From Eudoraea sp. (GTDB lineage: Bacteria > Bacteroidota > Bacteroidia > Flavobacteriales > Flavobacteriaceae), in NCBI GenBank assembly GCA_013041785.1, contig JABDRK010000215.1, positions 1-11,360 of the forward strand: a DNA stretch of 11,360 bases. The letters run 5' to 3'. This document shows, in pieces, positions 1-7,059 of the stretch (within the stretch, counting starts at the first letter, position 1; each line of letters begins with the position of its first letter). The notes under the pieces were generated by a model that saw only the letters and a program-made list of their open reading frames with translations, was not told the DNA's origin and ran no database searches. Position numbers and translations under genes: made by a program.

Positions 1-3000
1 ACGAAGCCCTGCTGAAAAGCGATATGGTGGCTCTGGAATCCGACCCCGGAACCTGGCTGGAATCAGATACAGATCGCAGTGGTGGCAACTACCGCCCAGG
101 ATACGGATTTAAACCAAAAGGGTTTTATTCCCGCGCCTTTCAATTTACTCCCCCCACAACCCGGGATATTGCCAAATATTTGTCGTCGGATGACCGCTTG
201 GTGAATAACATCCTCTATCGCACCAATGAATACAATCAAAATTTTGAGGAAGACACCTATCTGGATATGTTCATATACAGGGCCGGGGCTAAGCATAATA
301 AACCGGTTGTTGCCCTGGAGGATCCTGAAGTAGCCAATGCATTGGTAGGAAGAGCCAGCAAGAATGCCATGAAGCAAAAACCAGATGAGTGGCTCCAGAA
401 AAAGATGGAACGGCAAGGGCTTGCTTTTCTGATGCAGGATGCCTACAGAGAAAGAAATATCAATCTTCTCGATTCCATAGACCAGGCCATGTATACCGAA
501 TATTATCGGAAAAACATGCTCTATCTCCGTAATGAACACATGGCAAACAAATTGGACTCTGTAATGAATCAGGCCAGGGTTTTTGCCGGTATCGGGGCTG
601 CACACCTGCCCGGTGAGAAAGGAGTAATATCACTTCTTCGTGAAGCAGGATATACCGTTACCCCGCTGACATCAGATGCCACGGATAAAGGTAAAGCCCT
701 GAAACAAGCCCTCGAATCCAAAGTGCGGAAGACCGCCCTGCAGCGATACACCACAGAGGATGGCTTTTTTTCTCTTAACCTACCCAATAAACTCTATCCT
801 GTAAAACTTCAGGACCAGGCTACCTACGTAGCCCCGGACCTGGCGAACGGAAGCTATCTGGTTGTGCATCGCATTCCAAATTACCGCTATTTAAAGGCAA
901 CTGAGGTATTCAGCATGGAGGATATTGATCAACTGCTTTTCGAAAACATTCCAGGGAGGATCCTCTCAAAAAGAAAAATAAACAAGGATGGATATCCGGG
1001 GCTGGACATTCGTAACGAATTGAAAAACGGTGACCAGCAGCGCTACCAGATTTACTCCACACCTTTGGAAATCCTGATTTTTAAACTGGCAGGTTCCGGA
1101 GATTATGTGCCCAGGCATGGGAATCCTATTTTCAATAGTCTGAAATTTCACACTTCCAAAACCCCATACGTTTCGCTACAAACGCCATACCGGGACTTTG
1201 AAGTTCATATGCCGAGCCTTTTTCACTTTTACAATCCTTCCAGTTTTGGCGATAGATTTATTGAAGGCTATGACCCAAAATCCAAGACTTATTTTTTCCT
1301 GAAGAAGACCACGATAAACGATTTGGAGTACCTCGAGGAAGACAGTTTTGAGCTGAAACAAATCCAGGAGCGTTTCTATCAGGATCTGAACCTGAATCCA
1401 CAGTATGGAGAATTACAGGAGAACCGTTTAACTTCCCATGCTGTACTCGATGAAAATACAGGGAAAACAATCTACCTCAATACATACCTGCGAGGAAATG
1501 ACTACTACCTGCTGGGCAGTATTACAACCTCAAAAGAGCGGGCAGCATATTTCATGGACTCCTTTAAACTTCGTAAAAAAACCTACCCGAAGCAGTTCGG
1601 GCAAATCGTTGATACTGCCATGTATTTTTCAACCGTTTCAACGGTAAAGCCCCTGAATTTTGTCGAAAATTCCGGTAGCTCTTTTGGAAAAAACAAGAAG
1701 GTCAAATCCTATGAGGCGTATACCAAAAAGACGCGCTACCAGAACAAAAACAATGAAGCGATTACCGTAGAACTCAACAAGGCACATGACCTTATGGCCT
1801 TTACCAACATTGATTCTGTGTGGCTACGGCGTCAGAAGCATTACGAAGACCAGGATTTCAAACTTATCCGAACCCGGCAAAAGGCAATAGAGGATAAGGT
1901 GTATGAATTTGAATATACTTTGTCTGCTAATGAAAGTACGCGTGGGATCCTGGTTAAGAATGTCTTGAAAGGCGGCTTACTTTACGAGCTAAAAACGGCT
2001 GTTGACACCTTGCAGGAACCCAGTCAGTTTGTAACCACCTTCTACGATAATTTCGTTCCGCTCGATACCCTGATCGGCAGAGAAATGCTGGAAGACAAGA
2101 CCACAGAATTTTTTAAGGCCCTAAGGCAGAAAGACAGTATAGTGCTCAAAGGATTTAGGTATCCCATATTCGGGAAGGAGCATGTGGACTCTTTGATTCA
2201 TTATCTGACCAATCATGAATTTAACAAAGATCAAAAACAGATTGAGTCGCACCTGATCACTGAACTTGGGGCAATAGAAGACCCCAAAGTGGTGGACTTT
2301 TTTAAATGGCACTACCCACGATCTTTTAAAAATTCAACGGCACAGGCCAAAATCCTTCAGGCCGTGGCAGAAGGTCGAAACGAACAATCCGTACAGCTCA
2401 TGCTCGATCTGCTCGCCCAGGATTTACCCCTTGCAGCCGATGCCAAAGAGATCGAAAAGATATTTTCCCCCTTCAGGGACAGCCTTCCCCTGGCCAAAAA
2501 GTTATTTCCAGACTTATTGCAATTCAGTACCATTGGAGAGTACAAATTGCCTATTATATCCATGCTTGCGTCTCTTAAGGCCGGCGAACATGTTAAAAGT
2601 GCAAGCTATCGCGCATACAAAAGGCTAATCCTAAACGATGCCAGGATACAGTTAAAACGGCATCTGGGACATGAAAATGGCGAGGTTGCCATGAATCAAA
2701 ATGCCTCGCATATTAGTCGGCGCGAGACAGCAAAACTCCTGGAAGATTATGTAGTACTACTCTATCCATTTAATCGTGATAAGGCAGTTCAGCACTTTTT
2801 CCAGTTGTTGTCCCTAGTGAAAAATCCGGAAATCAGAACCACCTATGCCCAACTTGTTGCTGAGCAGGACGAACATGCCCCTTTGAGGCTTATCGACTCC
2901 CTGGCAGGGGATATCAACAGCCGTTTGATGATGTATTCGAAACTTAAGGAAATCAATAAAACCTACCTGTTTCCGGAACCGTATCAGACTCAGGAGGCGC

Positions 3001-3359
3001 TTGCCGAGGCGGTGCTTTTCGAGGACAGGAGATTCCTGCCCTCACAAGACGAAGTCCTTTATTTGGGCGAACGGGAACTGGAAGAAAACGGCGAAAACGT
3101 TCAAGCTTACTATTTCAAATTGCGCAGTAAAATGGATTATGACAAGGCTTTTAAGGTATTCATAGTCACTTACCAGCAAAATGAGGATAGGCTGTCTACC
3201 GCCTATACTTTTAAGAATGAAGGGTACCGCCTGCCGGATACTAAATCCGACAAGGATGGTATGGATTTCGTTACCGAAGAATTTATGTTGCGCAATCGAG
3301 AGCGTGCGGTAGCCAGTGGAGCACAAGGGGCAAAGGCCTATGGTTACTTAGGTTTATAA
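1..3359 (+). CDS. TraB/GumN-family protein with very long C-terminal extension (5' end cut by window)
   Basis: The reading frame is open to the left edge (first full codon at 3), so the ATG at 24 is probably internal and the real start lies upstream. Numbering from that Met, residues 1 to about 215 look like the second part of a TraB/GumN (TIKI-like) domain. It opens with the VALE-type strand (E5) and closes with the G191-A-A-H194 motif followed by a REAGYTV strand. The first GxxH motif would lie upstream. Family members are putative metal-dependent hydrolases or proteases; no substrate is known for this one. About 900 further residues follow with no domain I can name. Two beta-rich stretches (about 323-379 and 476-519) end alike in FNSLKF and FMDSFKL. 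A helix-rich stretch at about 743-864 resembles an alpha-solenoid. Secretion is likely but its signal is outside the window. Confidence is high for the family and low for function. Confidence 0.85.
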   Translation, partial: EALLKSDMVALESDPGTWLESDTDRSGGNYRPGYGFKPKGFYSRAFQFTPPTTRDIAKYLSSDDRLVNNILYRTNEYNQNFEEDTYLDMFIYRAGAKHNKPVVALEDPEVANALVGRASKNAMKQKPDEWLQKKMERQGLAFLMQDAYRERNINLLDSIDQAMYTEYYRKNMLYLRNEHMANKLDSVMNQARVFAGIGAAHLPGEKGVISLLREAGYTVTPLTSDATDKGKALKQALESKVRKTALQRYTTEDGFFSLNLPNKLYPVKLQDQATYVAPDLANGSYLVVHRIPNYRYLKATEVFSMEDIDQLLFENIPGRILSKRKINKDGYPGLDIRNELKNGDQQRYQIYSTPLEILIFKLAGSGDYVPRHGNPIFNSLKFHTSKTPYVSLQTPYRDFEVHMPSLFHFYNPSSFGDRFIEGYDPKSKTYFFLKKTTINDLEYLEEDSFELKQIQERFYQDLNLNPQYGELQENRLTSHAVLDENTGKTIYLNTYLRGNDYYLLGSITTSKERAAYFMDSFKLRKKTYPKQFGQIVDTAMYFSTVSTVKPLNFVENSGSSFGKNKKVKSYEAYTKKTRYQNKNNEAITVELNKAHDLMAFTNIDSVWLRRQKHYEDQDFKLIRTRQKAIEDKVYEFEYTLSANESTRGILVKNVLKGGLLYELKTAVDTLQEPSQFVTTFYDNFVPLDTLIGREMLEDKTTEFFKALRQKDSIVLKGFRYPIFGKEHVDSLIHYLTNHEFNKDQKQIESHLITELGAIEDPKVVDFFKWHYPRSFKNSTAQAKILQAVAEGRNEQSVQLMLDLLAQDLPLAADAKEIEKIFSPFRDSLPLAKKLFPDLLQFSTIGEYKLPIISMLASLKAGEHVKSASYRAYKRLILNDARIQLKRHLGHENGEVAMNQNASHISRRETAKLLEDYVVLLYPFNRDKAVQHFFQLLSLVKNPEIRTTYAQLVAEQDEHAPLRLIDSLAGDINSRLMMYSKLKEINKTYLFPEPYQTQEALAEAVLFEDRRFLPSQDEVLYLGERELEENGENVQAYYFKLRSKMDYDKAFKVFIVTYQQNEDRLSTAYTFKNEGYRLPDTKSDKDGMDFVTEEFMLRNRERAVASGAQGAKAYGYLGL

Positions 3360-3363
3360 ACCG

Positions 3364-3371
3364 TAGATTTG
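3364..3371 (+). promoter_or_regulatory. Candidate -7 box (TAGATTTG) before the DUF1460 gene
   Basis: TAGATTTG matches the Bacteroidota -7 consensus TAnnTTTG exactly and lies in the 17-nt gap after the upstream stop codon. No good -33 TTG is visible about 19 nt upstream. If used, transcription would begin near 3377, leaving almost no leader before the first ATG. The site is short and could be chance. Confidence 0.35.
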
Positions 3372-3376
3372 CCCAA

Positions 3377-4225
3377 ATGATCATTATGAAACAGTGGATA
3401 CTGGCTGTGCTTTTGATTTTTGGCCATTTTGCCAATGCACAAGGTATTTTATGTGCTCCGGAAGACCGCAAGGCTTTTGACAACAAAATCCAGGATCTTA
3501 AAACTATTCCCTCCCAGGATACCGGCGAGTTGCTGGTAGAAATTGGTAAAACTTTTATTGGGACCCCGTATGTGGCCGGAACACTTGAAGTCTCTGAGAT
3601 TGAAAGCCTTGTAATCAATTTCAGCGGGTTAGACTGCACTACTTTTGTTGAAAATGTTCTGGCCTTTGGAATTCTATTTAAAAATGGCTCTCCCGATTTT
3701 GATCGCTATACCGAACTTTTACGGCGTATACGCTACCGCAATGGGCAAATAAGCGGGTATGCCTCGCGCCTGCACTATTTTTCAGAATGGATCACCAATA
3801 ATGAGCAGAAAGGCCTGGTGAAAAATATAACGCCTTCAATAGGAGGTGTACGCATTGAGAAAGCCAGGGATTTTATGACGGTTCACAGGGAATTGTATCC
3901 TCATCTTGAATCCTCAGAGAATTACAAGGAGATGATTCAAATTGAAAAAGCACTGCTTGAACAGCCGTTGTATTACCTTCCGAAAAAGGAACTTGCATCA
4001 CACGAAAAGAACATACAGCATGGGGATATTATCGCCCTGGCTACTGGCATAAAGGGGCTTGATGTTACCCATACCGGTATCGCCAGTCGTGAAGCAGATG
4101 GCCGGATATACCTCTTGCACGCCTCTTCAAAAGGACAGGTAGAATTGTCCAAGGCCCCCTTGACAGAGTATCTGGCCGGTATCAAAAGCAATACCGGTAT
4201 CCTGGTGGCCCGACCTACTTTTTAA
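3377..4225 (+). CDS. DUF1460 (PF07313) secreted N-acetylmuramoyl-L-alanine amidase-like protein
   Basis: This 282-residue protein is probably a periplasmic peptidoglycan-peptide hydrolase of the DUF1460 family, which has an NlpC/P60-like cysteine-peptidase fold. It begins with a signal peptide: a short basic start, hydrophobic residues about 7-19, and a likely cut after ANA (residue 21). The likely nucleophile is C87 in the GLDCTTFVE motif, preceded by the IGTPYVAG strand (61-68). The likely catalytic His is H232 in DVTHTGIA, after a GDIIAL strand. Length and motif order fit the family. The start is uncertain: ATGs at 3377 and 3386 are both in frame. The second gives a more usual signal-peptide start (MKQW) and better fits a transcript beginning near 3377. 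The gene follows the TraB/GumN gene by 17 nt and may be read through from it. The family assignment is fairly sure; the exact bond cleaved is inferred. Confidence 0.85.
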   Translation: MIIMKQWILAVLLIFGHFANAQGILCAPEDRKAFDNKIQDLKTIPSQDTGELLVEIGKTFIGTPYVAGTLEVSEIESLVINFSGLDCTTFVENVLAFGILFKNGSPDFDRYTELLRRIRYRNGQISGYASRLHYFSEWITNNEQKGLVKNITPSIGGVRIEKARDFMTVHRELYPHLESSENYKEMIQIEKALLEQPLYYLPKKELASHEKNIQHGDIIALATGIKGLDVTHTGIASREADGRIYLLHASSKGQVELSKAPLTEYLAGIKSNTGILVARPTF

Positions 4226-4265
4226 TGTGTTGCTTATCTGTAGCGATGGGAATAAAACCTTTTAC

Positions 4266-4646
4266 CTATTCTGCTACCTTCCAGGGTGGATTTTTCCGGT
4301 TTACTCCAGCATGAAAAAGTACAAGCTGATTTTGGTCCGGATCTTTCAATCGGGCTTCCCGCCATAACCAGGGTTCGTCCCTGGGCTCGGCATCAAATAT
4401 TACCCCTTCTGATTTTAATCGGGCTACCTCGGTATCCAGATCGCCAGATTCAAAATACACTTTCACTCCGTCCCCTTTGGGTAGTGCATCCACCAGGTGG
4501 ATGGAAAAAGTAGCCTCCCCTTGCGGGCACTCAAATCGCACATAATGGGGAAGGGCATCGACGATTAGTCTAAGCCCAAGTTTCTTATAGAATACAACGG
4601 CCCTCGAAACATCAAGCGAGGGTACGGTAACCTGATTGAGGTTCAT
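4266..4646 (-). CDS. VOC / glyoxalase-bleomycin resistance fold protein
   Basis: This 126-residue protein has the paired beta-alpha-beta-beta-beta modules of the vicinal oxygen chelate superfamily. The first module starts at NQVTVPSLDVSRAVVFY (4-20) and continues through KLGL. The second contains VKVYFESGDLDTEV (61-74) and closes with DPDQNQLVLFHAG (102-114). Superfamily members include glyoxalase I, dioxygenases and antibiotic-binding proteins, so the fold does not fix a function. By my alignment, the usual metal-ligand positions hold Q5, K62 and V109 rather than His, His and Glu. A binding role or an altered metal site is therefore possible. It lies 64 nt downstream of the AraC gene on the same strand and could share its transcript. 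AAGGAG at 4666-4661 is rather far from the ATG (14 nt). Its 3' end faces that of the DUF1460 gene, 40 nt away. Confidence 0.8.
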   Translation of the reverse strand: MNLNQVTVPSLDVSRAVVFYKKLGLRLIVDALPHYVRFECPQGEATFSIHLVDALPKGDGVKVYFESGDLDTEVARLKSEGVIFDAEPRDEPWLWREARLKDPDQNQLVLFHAGVNRKNPPWKVAE

Positions 4647-4710
4647 AGGATAAAGTTAAGCTCCTTAAATATCGGAAATTTGAAATTACGGCAGCGCGCA
4701 AAAATGCCCA

Positions 4711-5598
4711 TTATCCTGCCAAAGCCATGACATATTTTTTGGGGGTTGTCCCGTATTTCTTTTTGAATGCAGCAATAAAATGACTGGCAGTACTATAACC
4801 CACTTTGAGTCCCACTTCATTAACATTGAATTTCTGGGTTTCCAGCATTTTCCTGGCATATTCCATCTTGTAATCAAATAAGAAACTGTACACCGAATCC
4901 CCATATACCTGCTTAAATCCTTCCTTGAGTTTCTTGAGGGAGAGCCCTACCTCTTCTGCCAGTGGTTTAAGCCCCGGGGGTTCAGACATGTGCTCAATAA
5001 TGATTTCCTTTGCTTTTCGGATCCGTTTTAAATGGTCTTCATCCACCAAATAAGGACATTGTTCCAGGGAAGTGTCTTCGCTCCGATTAAACAACAAGGC
5101 AATAAGCTCATAAACCTTACCCCTTATATAAAGTTGAGCGACCGAGGGATGCATATTGAAGTTCATTATCTGACTCAGTAAGACAGAAACGGCAGGGGAA
5201 ATCGGATCCTGTGCATAATATTTGCGCGCATTGTTTTCTTCAGTCAGAAAGGGAATATAATCCGCCTCTGCGGAAAACAGGGCGTGGAACTTACGAATGG
5301 TCATTATCAGGGAAACTACCTGCGACTTTGGCCTGAGCTCCAGGTGCATGGGTAAATCAGTTTGCGTATTGTACAGCAAGAGCGAGTGATCCGCACCAAT
5401 CTCCAGGGCATAGTGGCCTTCATTAAAAATATATTTTCCGCCTCCTTTAAGGCAGAAATGAAATTGAATAAAGGAGCGGTCTATGGCACGAGTAACCTTT
5501 TGAATTCCAGCTGATTCATTTGTCATGGTAAGGATATAACAATCCTCTTCATAGGCAAGTTCTCGGTAAGAACCTTCAGCGATATTTTTTACGGTCAT
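4711..5598 (-). CDS. AraC-family transcriptional regulator, divergent from the heme operon
   Basis: This 295-residue DNA-binding regulator has a C-terminal AraC/XylS domain from about residue 190. The first helix-turn-helix is around 209-230 (LAEEVGLSLKKLKEGFK). The second is around 260-282 (VGLKVGYSTASHFIAAFKKKYG), with the family ending GTTPKKY. The N-terminal half (about 1-185) is beta-rich with a cupin-like run (FCLKGGGKYIF, YALEIGADHSLLLYN), then LELRPKSQVVSLIMTIRKFHALF. That layout resembles PchR-type siderophore-sensing regulators, but the resemblance is from memory and the ligand is unknown. The ATG at 5598 is the first of a good frame and is followed by a coherent N terminus. The gene is back to back with hemA across 204 nt, so control of the heme operon, of itself, or both is plausible. 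Family confidence is high; target and ligand are inference. Confidence 0.9.
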   Translation of the reverse strand: MTVKNIAEGSYRELAYEEDCYILTMTNESAGIQKVTRAIDRSFIQFHFCLKGGGKYIFNEGHYALEIGADHSLLLYNTQTDLPMHLELRPKSQVVSLIMTIRKFHALFSAEADYIPFLTEENNARKYYAQDPISPAVSVLLSQIMNFNMHPSVAQLYIRGKVYELIALLFNRSEDTSLEQCPYLVDEDHLKRIRKAKEIIIEHMSEPPGLKPLAEEVGLSLKKLKEGFKQVYGDSVYSFLFDYKMEYARKMLETQKFNVNEVGLKVGYSTASHFIAAFKKKYGTTPKKYVMALAG

Positions 5599-5619
5599 AC
5601 GGGCACGTAAATCATTTGA

Positions 5620-5642
5620 TTATTTAGAACTTTTCTAAATAA
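5620..5642. promoter_or_regulatory. Perfect 10-bp inverted repeat upstream of the AraC gene
   Basis: Arms TTATTTAGAA (5620-5629) and TTCTAAATAA (5633-5642) are exact reverse complements around the 3-nt spacer CTT. The element ends 22 nt before the AraC start codon and lies downstream of the candidate minus-strand -7 box. It could be an operator for a dimeric repressor, possibly metal-responsive given the pathway, or a hairpin in the AraC leader. It is not followed by a T-run on either strand, so it is not a standard terminator. Confidence 0.6.
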
Positions 5643-5643
5643 A

Positions 5644-5665
5644 GAACAAGGCACCTGCTTTGTTC
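5644..5665. promoter_or_regulatory. Second, near-perfect inverted repeat abutting the first
   Basis: Arms GAACAAGGC (5644-5652) and GCTTTGTTC (5657-5665) pair at 8 of 9 positions, and the mismatch is a G-T wobble when read as plus-strand RNA. The spacer is ACCT. One base separates it from the repeat at 5620-5642. On the minus strand it begins about where transcription from the -7 box at 5677-5670 would start, a usual operator position. It could also fold as a leader hairpin. Confidence 0.5.
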
Positions 5666-5669
5666 AGGG

Positions 5670-5677
5670 CAAATGTA
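5670..5677 (-). promoter_or_regulatory. Candidate -7 box (TACATTTG) for the AraC gene
   Basis: Read on the minus strand this is TACATTTG, an exact match to TAnnTTTG, 71 nt upstream of the AraC start codon. No TTG sits about 19 nt further upstream, so the -33 element is poor. The two inverted repeats lie between it and the gene. Confidence 0.4.
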
Positions 5678-5725
5678 GCGCAATTTAAACAGTTTGTCTG
5701 CTTATGCCTCTTAAAAAACTTAAAC

Positions 5726-5756
5726 CGTTATTATTTGTACCTACAGCGTTATTTTT
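5726..5756 (+). promoter_or_regulatory. Direct repeat with 21-bp period, candidate AraC-type binding site
   Basis: CGTTATTATT (5726-5735) and CGTTATTTTT (5747-5756) agree at 9 of 10 bases and are offset by exactly 21 bp, two helical turns. AraC-family proteins commonly bind direct half-sites at this spacing, with the nearer one touching the -35 region. Here the nearer copy ends 16 nt before the hemA -7 box, where a -33 TTG would be but is absent. Assignment to the adjacent AraC protein is inference; the AT-rich sequence raises the chance of coincidence. Confidence 0.4.
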
Positions 5757-5772
5757 CTGATCCTTACCAACT

Positions 5773-5780
5773 TATTTTTG
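5773..5780 (+). promoter_or_regulatory. Candidate -7 box (TATTTTTG) for the heme operon
   Basis: TATTTTTG is an exact TAnnTTTG match 22 nt before the hemA ATG, predicting a leader of only about 15 nt. The expected -33 TTG is missing, which would suit a promoter that needs an activator. No strong Shine-Dalgarno sequence precedes hemA, as is usual in this phylum. Confidence 0.45.
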
Positions 5781-5802
5781 CGGCGTCAGGTTTACAGGGT
5801 AC

Positions 5803-7059
5803 ATGAGAAAATACCATATTTCCAAGCACAATTCATTTTACACGGTAGGGCTTAGCTATAAGAATGCAAATGCCAACATCCGTGGACTGTTCAGTCTGGA
5901 TGAGGCCGCCTCAGATAGCTTGCTTGGCAGGGCAAGGGAAGCCGGCATCGAAGGGATGCTCGTGATCTCTACCTGTAACCGCACCGAAATCTACGGTTTT
6001 GCTCAGCACCCTTTCCAGCTGATCAAGTTACTTTGCGAGGCTACTTCAGGCAGCATGGAAGCCTTTGAAAAGGTAGCTTATGTATATAAGAATTACGAAG
6101 CCATAAACCATCTTTTCCGGGTTGGTACCGGGCTGGACAGCCAGATTCTTGGCGATTTCGAAATCATAAGCCAGCTTAAGAAAAGTTTTAATCAGGCTAA
6201 AAAACACGGGCTTACCAACCACTTCCTGGAACGTCTTTGCAATTCTGTGATCCGGGCAAGCAAACGGGTCAAAAATGAAACGGAAATCTCCAGTGGGGCC
6301 ACTTCTGTAGCCTTTGCCTCCGTGCAATATATACTCAATACGGTTCCGGATATCTCATCCAAAAATATTTTGCTTTTTGGTACCGGAAAAATTGGACGAA
6401 ATACCTGTGAAAACCTGGTAAAGCACACCGAGAACCCTCATATTACCTTAATAAACCGGACCAAAGACAAGGCAGAAAAAATCGGGGGGAAATTCCAATT
6501 GGTGGTTAAGGATTATAGCGTGTTATCCTCCGAAATAAAAAAGGCCGATGTGCTCATTGTGGCCACCGGAGCCCATTCACCCACCATAACCAAAGAACTC
6601 ATCGGTTCTGCTAACCCCTTGCTGATACTCGACTTATCCATCCCTAAAAATGTGGCAGACCATGTGGACACATTGCCAGAAGTTTCTGTTGTACATCTGG
6701 ACCACCTTTCTAAAATAACGGACGACACCCTGGAAAAGCGCCGCAGCTATATTCCCCAGGCAGAGGGAATCATCAGGGAAGTACAGGCCGAATTCACAAA
6801 TTGGCTGGAATCCCGAAAATTTGCACCTGTAATTAAGGCCCTTAAAGATAAATTGAGGAGCATGAAGGAGGCCGAGCTCGATTTTCAATCCAAAAAGCAA
6901 CTCGATTTTGATGCAGCTCATGCCGATCTGGTCTCAGACCGAATTATCCAGAAAATCACCAAGCAATTCGCCAACCACCTGAAGGAAGCAGAGATCGATA
7001 CGGACGATAGCCTTGAATTGATCCGAAAAGTATTCCAGCTCGAAGTGGACACCCCATGA
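5803..7059 (+). CDS. hemA: Glutamyl-tRNA reductase
   Basis: HemA makes glutamate-1-semialdehyde from glutamyl-tRNA with NADPH in the cytosol, the first committed step of C5-pathway heme synthesis. At 418 residues it is full length. The N-terminal catalytic domain has the STCNRTEIYG motif with nucleophile C58. Next comes the substrate-domain signature VGTGLDSQILGDFEI (107-121), with LGD where many homologues have LGE. ETEISSGATSVAFA follows, then the NADPH-binding loop G193-T-G-K-I-G198 of the Rossmann domain. The C-terminal part from about 310 is helical and fits the V-shaped dimerisation domain. The start fits the family: HISKHNSFYTVGLSYK leads directly into the first catalytic strand. It is first in the operon, and its stop overlaps the hemC start as ATGA (7056-7059). 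The intergenic repeats upstream suggest regulated transcription. hemL is not in the window. Confidence 0.98.
   Translation: MRKYHISKHNSFYTVGLSYKNANANIRGLFSLDEAASDSLLGRAREAGIEGMLVISTCNRTEIYGFAQHPFQLIKLLCEATSGSMEAFEKVAYVYKNYEAINHLFRVGTGLDSQILGDFEIISQLKKSFNQAKKHGLTNHFLERLCNSVIRASKRVKNETEISSGATSVAFASVQYILNTVPDISSKNILLFGTGKIGRNTCENLVKHTENPHITLINRTKDKAEKIGGKFQLVVKDYSVLSSEIKKADVLIVATGAHSPTITKELIGSANPLLILDLSIPKNVADHVDTLPEVSVVHLDHLSKITDDTLEKRRSYIPQAEGIIREVQAEFTNWLESRKFAPVIKALKDKLRSMKEAELDFQSKKQLDFDAAHADLVSDRIIQKITKQFANHLKEAEIDTDDSLELIRKVFQLEVDTP

Noticed and set aside
63..605. A 180-codon open frame on the minus strand opposite the TraB/GumN domain.
   Set aside because: Its translation has no recognisable domain and it lies fully opposite a well-supported gene; it is a frame shadow.
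4071..4200. The 10-bp palindrome ATACCGGTAT occurs twice (4071-4080 and 4191-4200), exactly 120 bp apart.
   Set aside because: Both copies encode Thr-Gly-Ile in the same frame of the DUF1460 gene, so a repeated tripeptide with the same codons explains them.
4240..4277. GTAGC and GCTAC could form a hairpin in the convergent gap between the DUF1460 and VOC genes.
   Set aside because: The stem is only 5 bp with a 28-nt loop and no T-run on either side, too weak to call a terminator.
5678..5725. AT-rich stretch with TTAA repeated (around 5711-5723), considered as a further operator or UP-like element.
   Set aside because: TTAA is self-complementary and short; no longer symmetry or spaced repeat supports a site.
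6145..6165. HemA has LGDFEI where many homologues have LGE followed by QI, which might suggest a damaged site.
   Set aside because: The catalytic Cys, NADPH loop and full length are intact, and I recall this variant as normal for the phylum.
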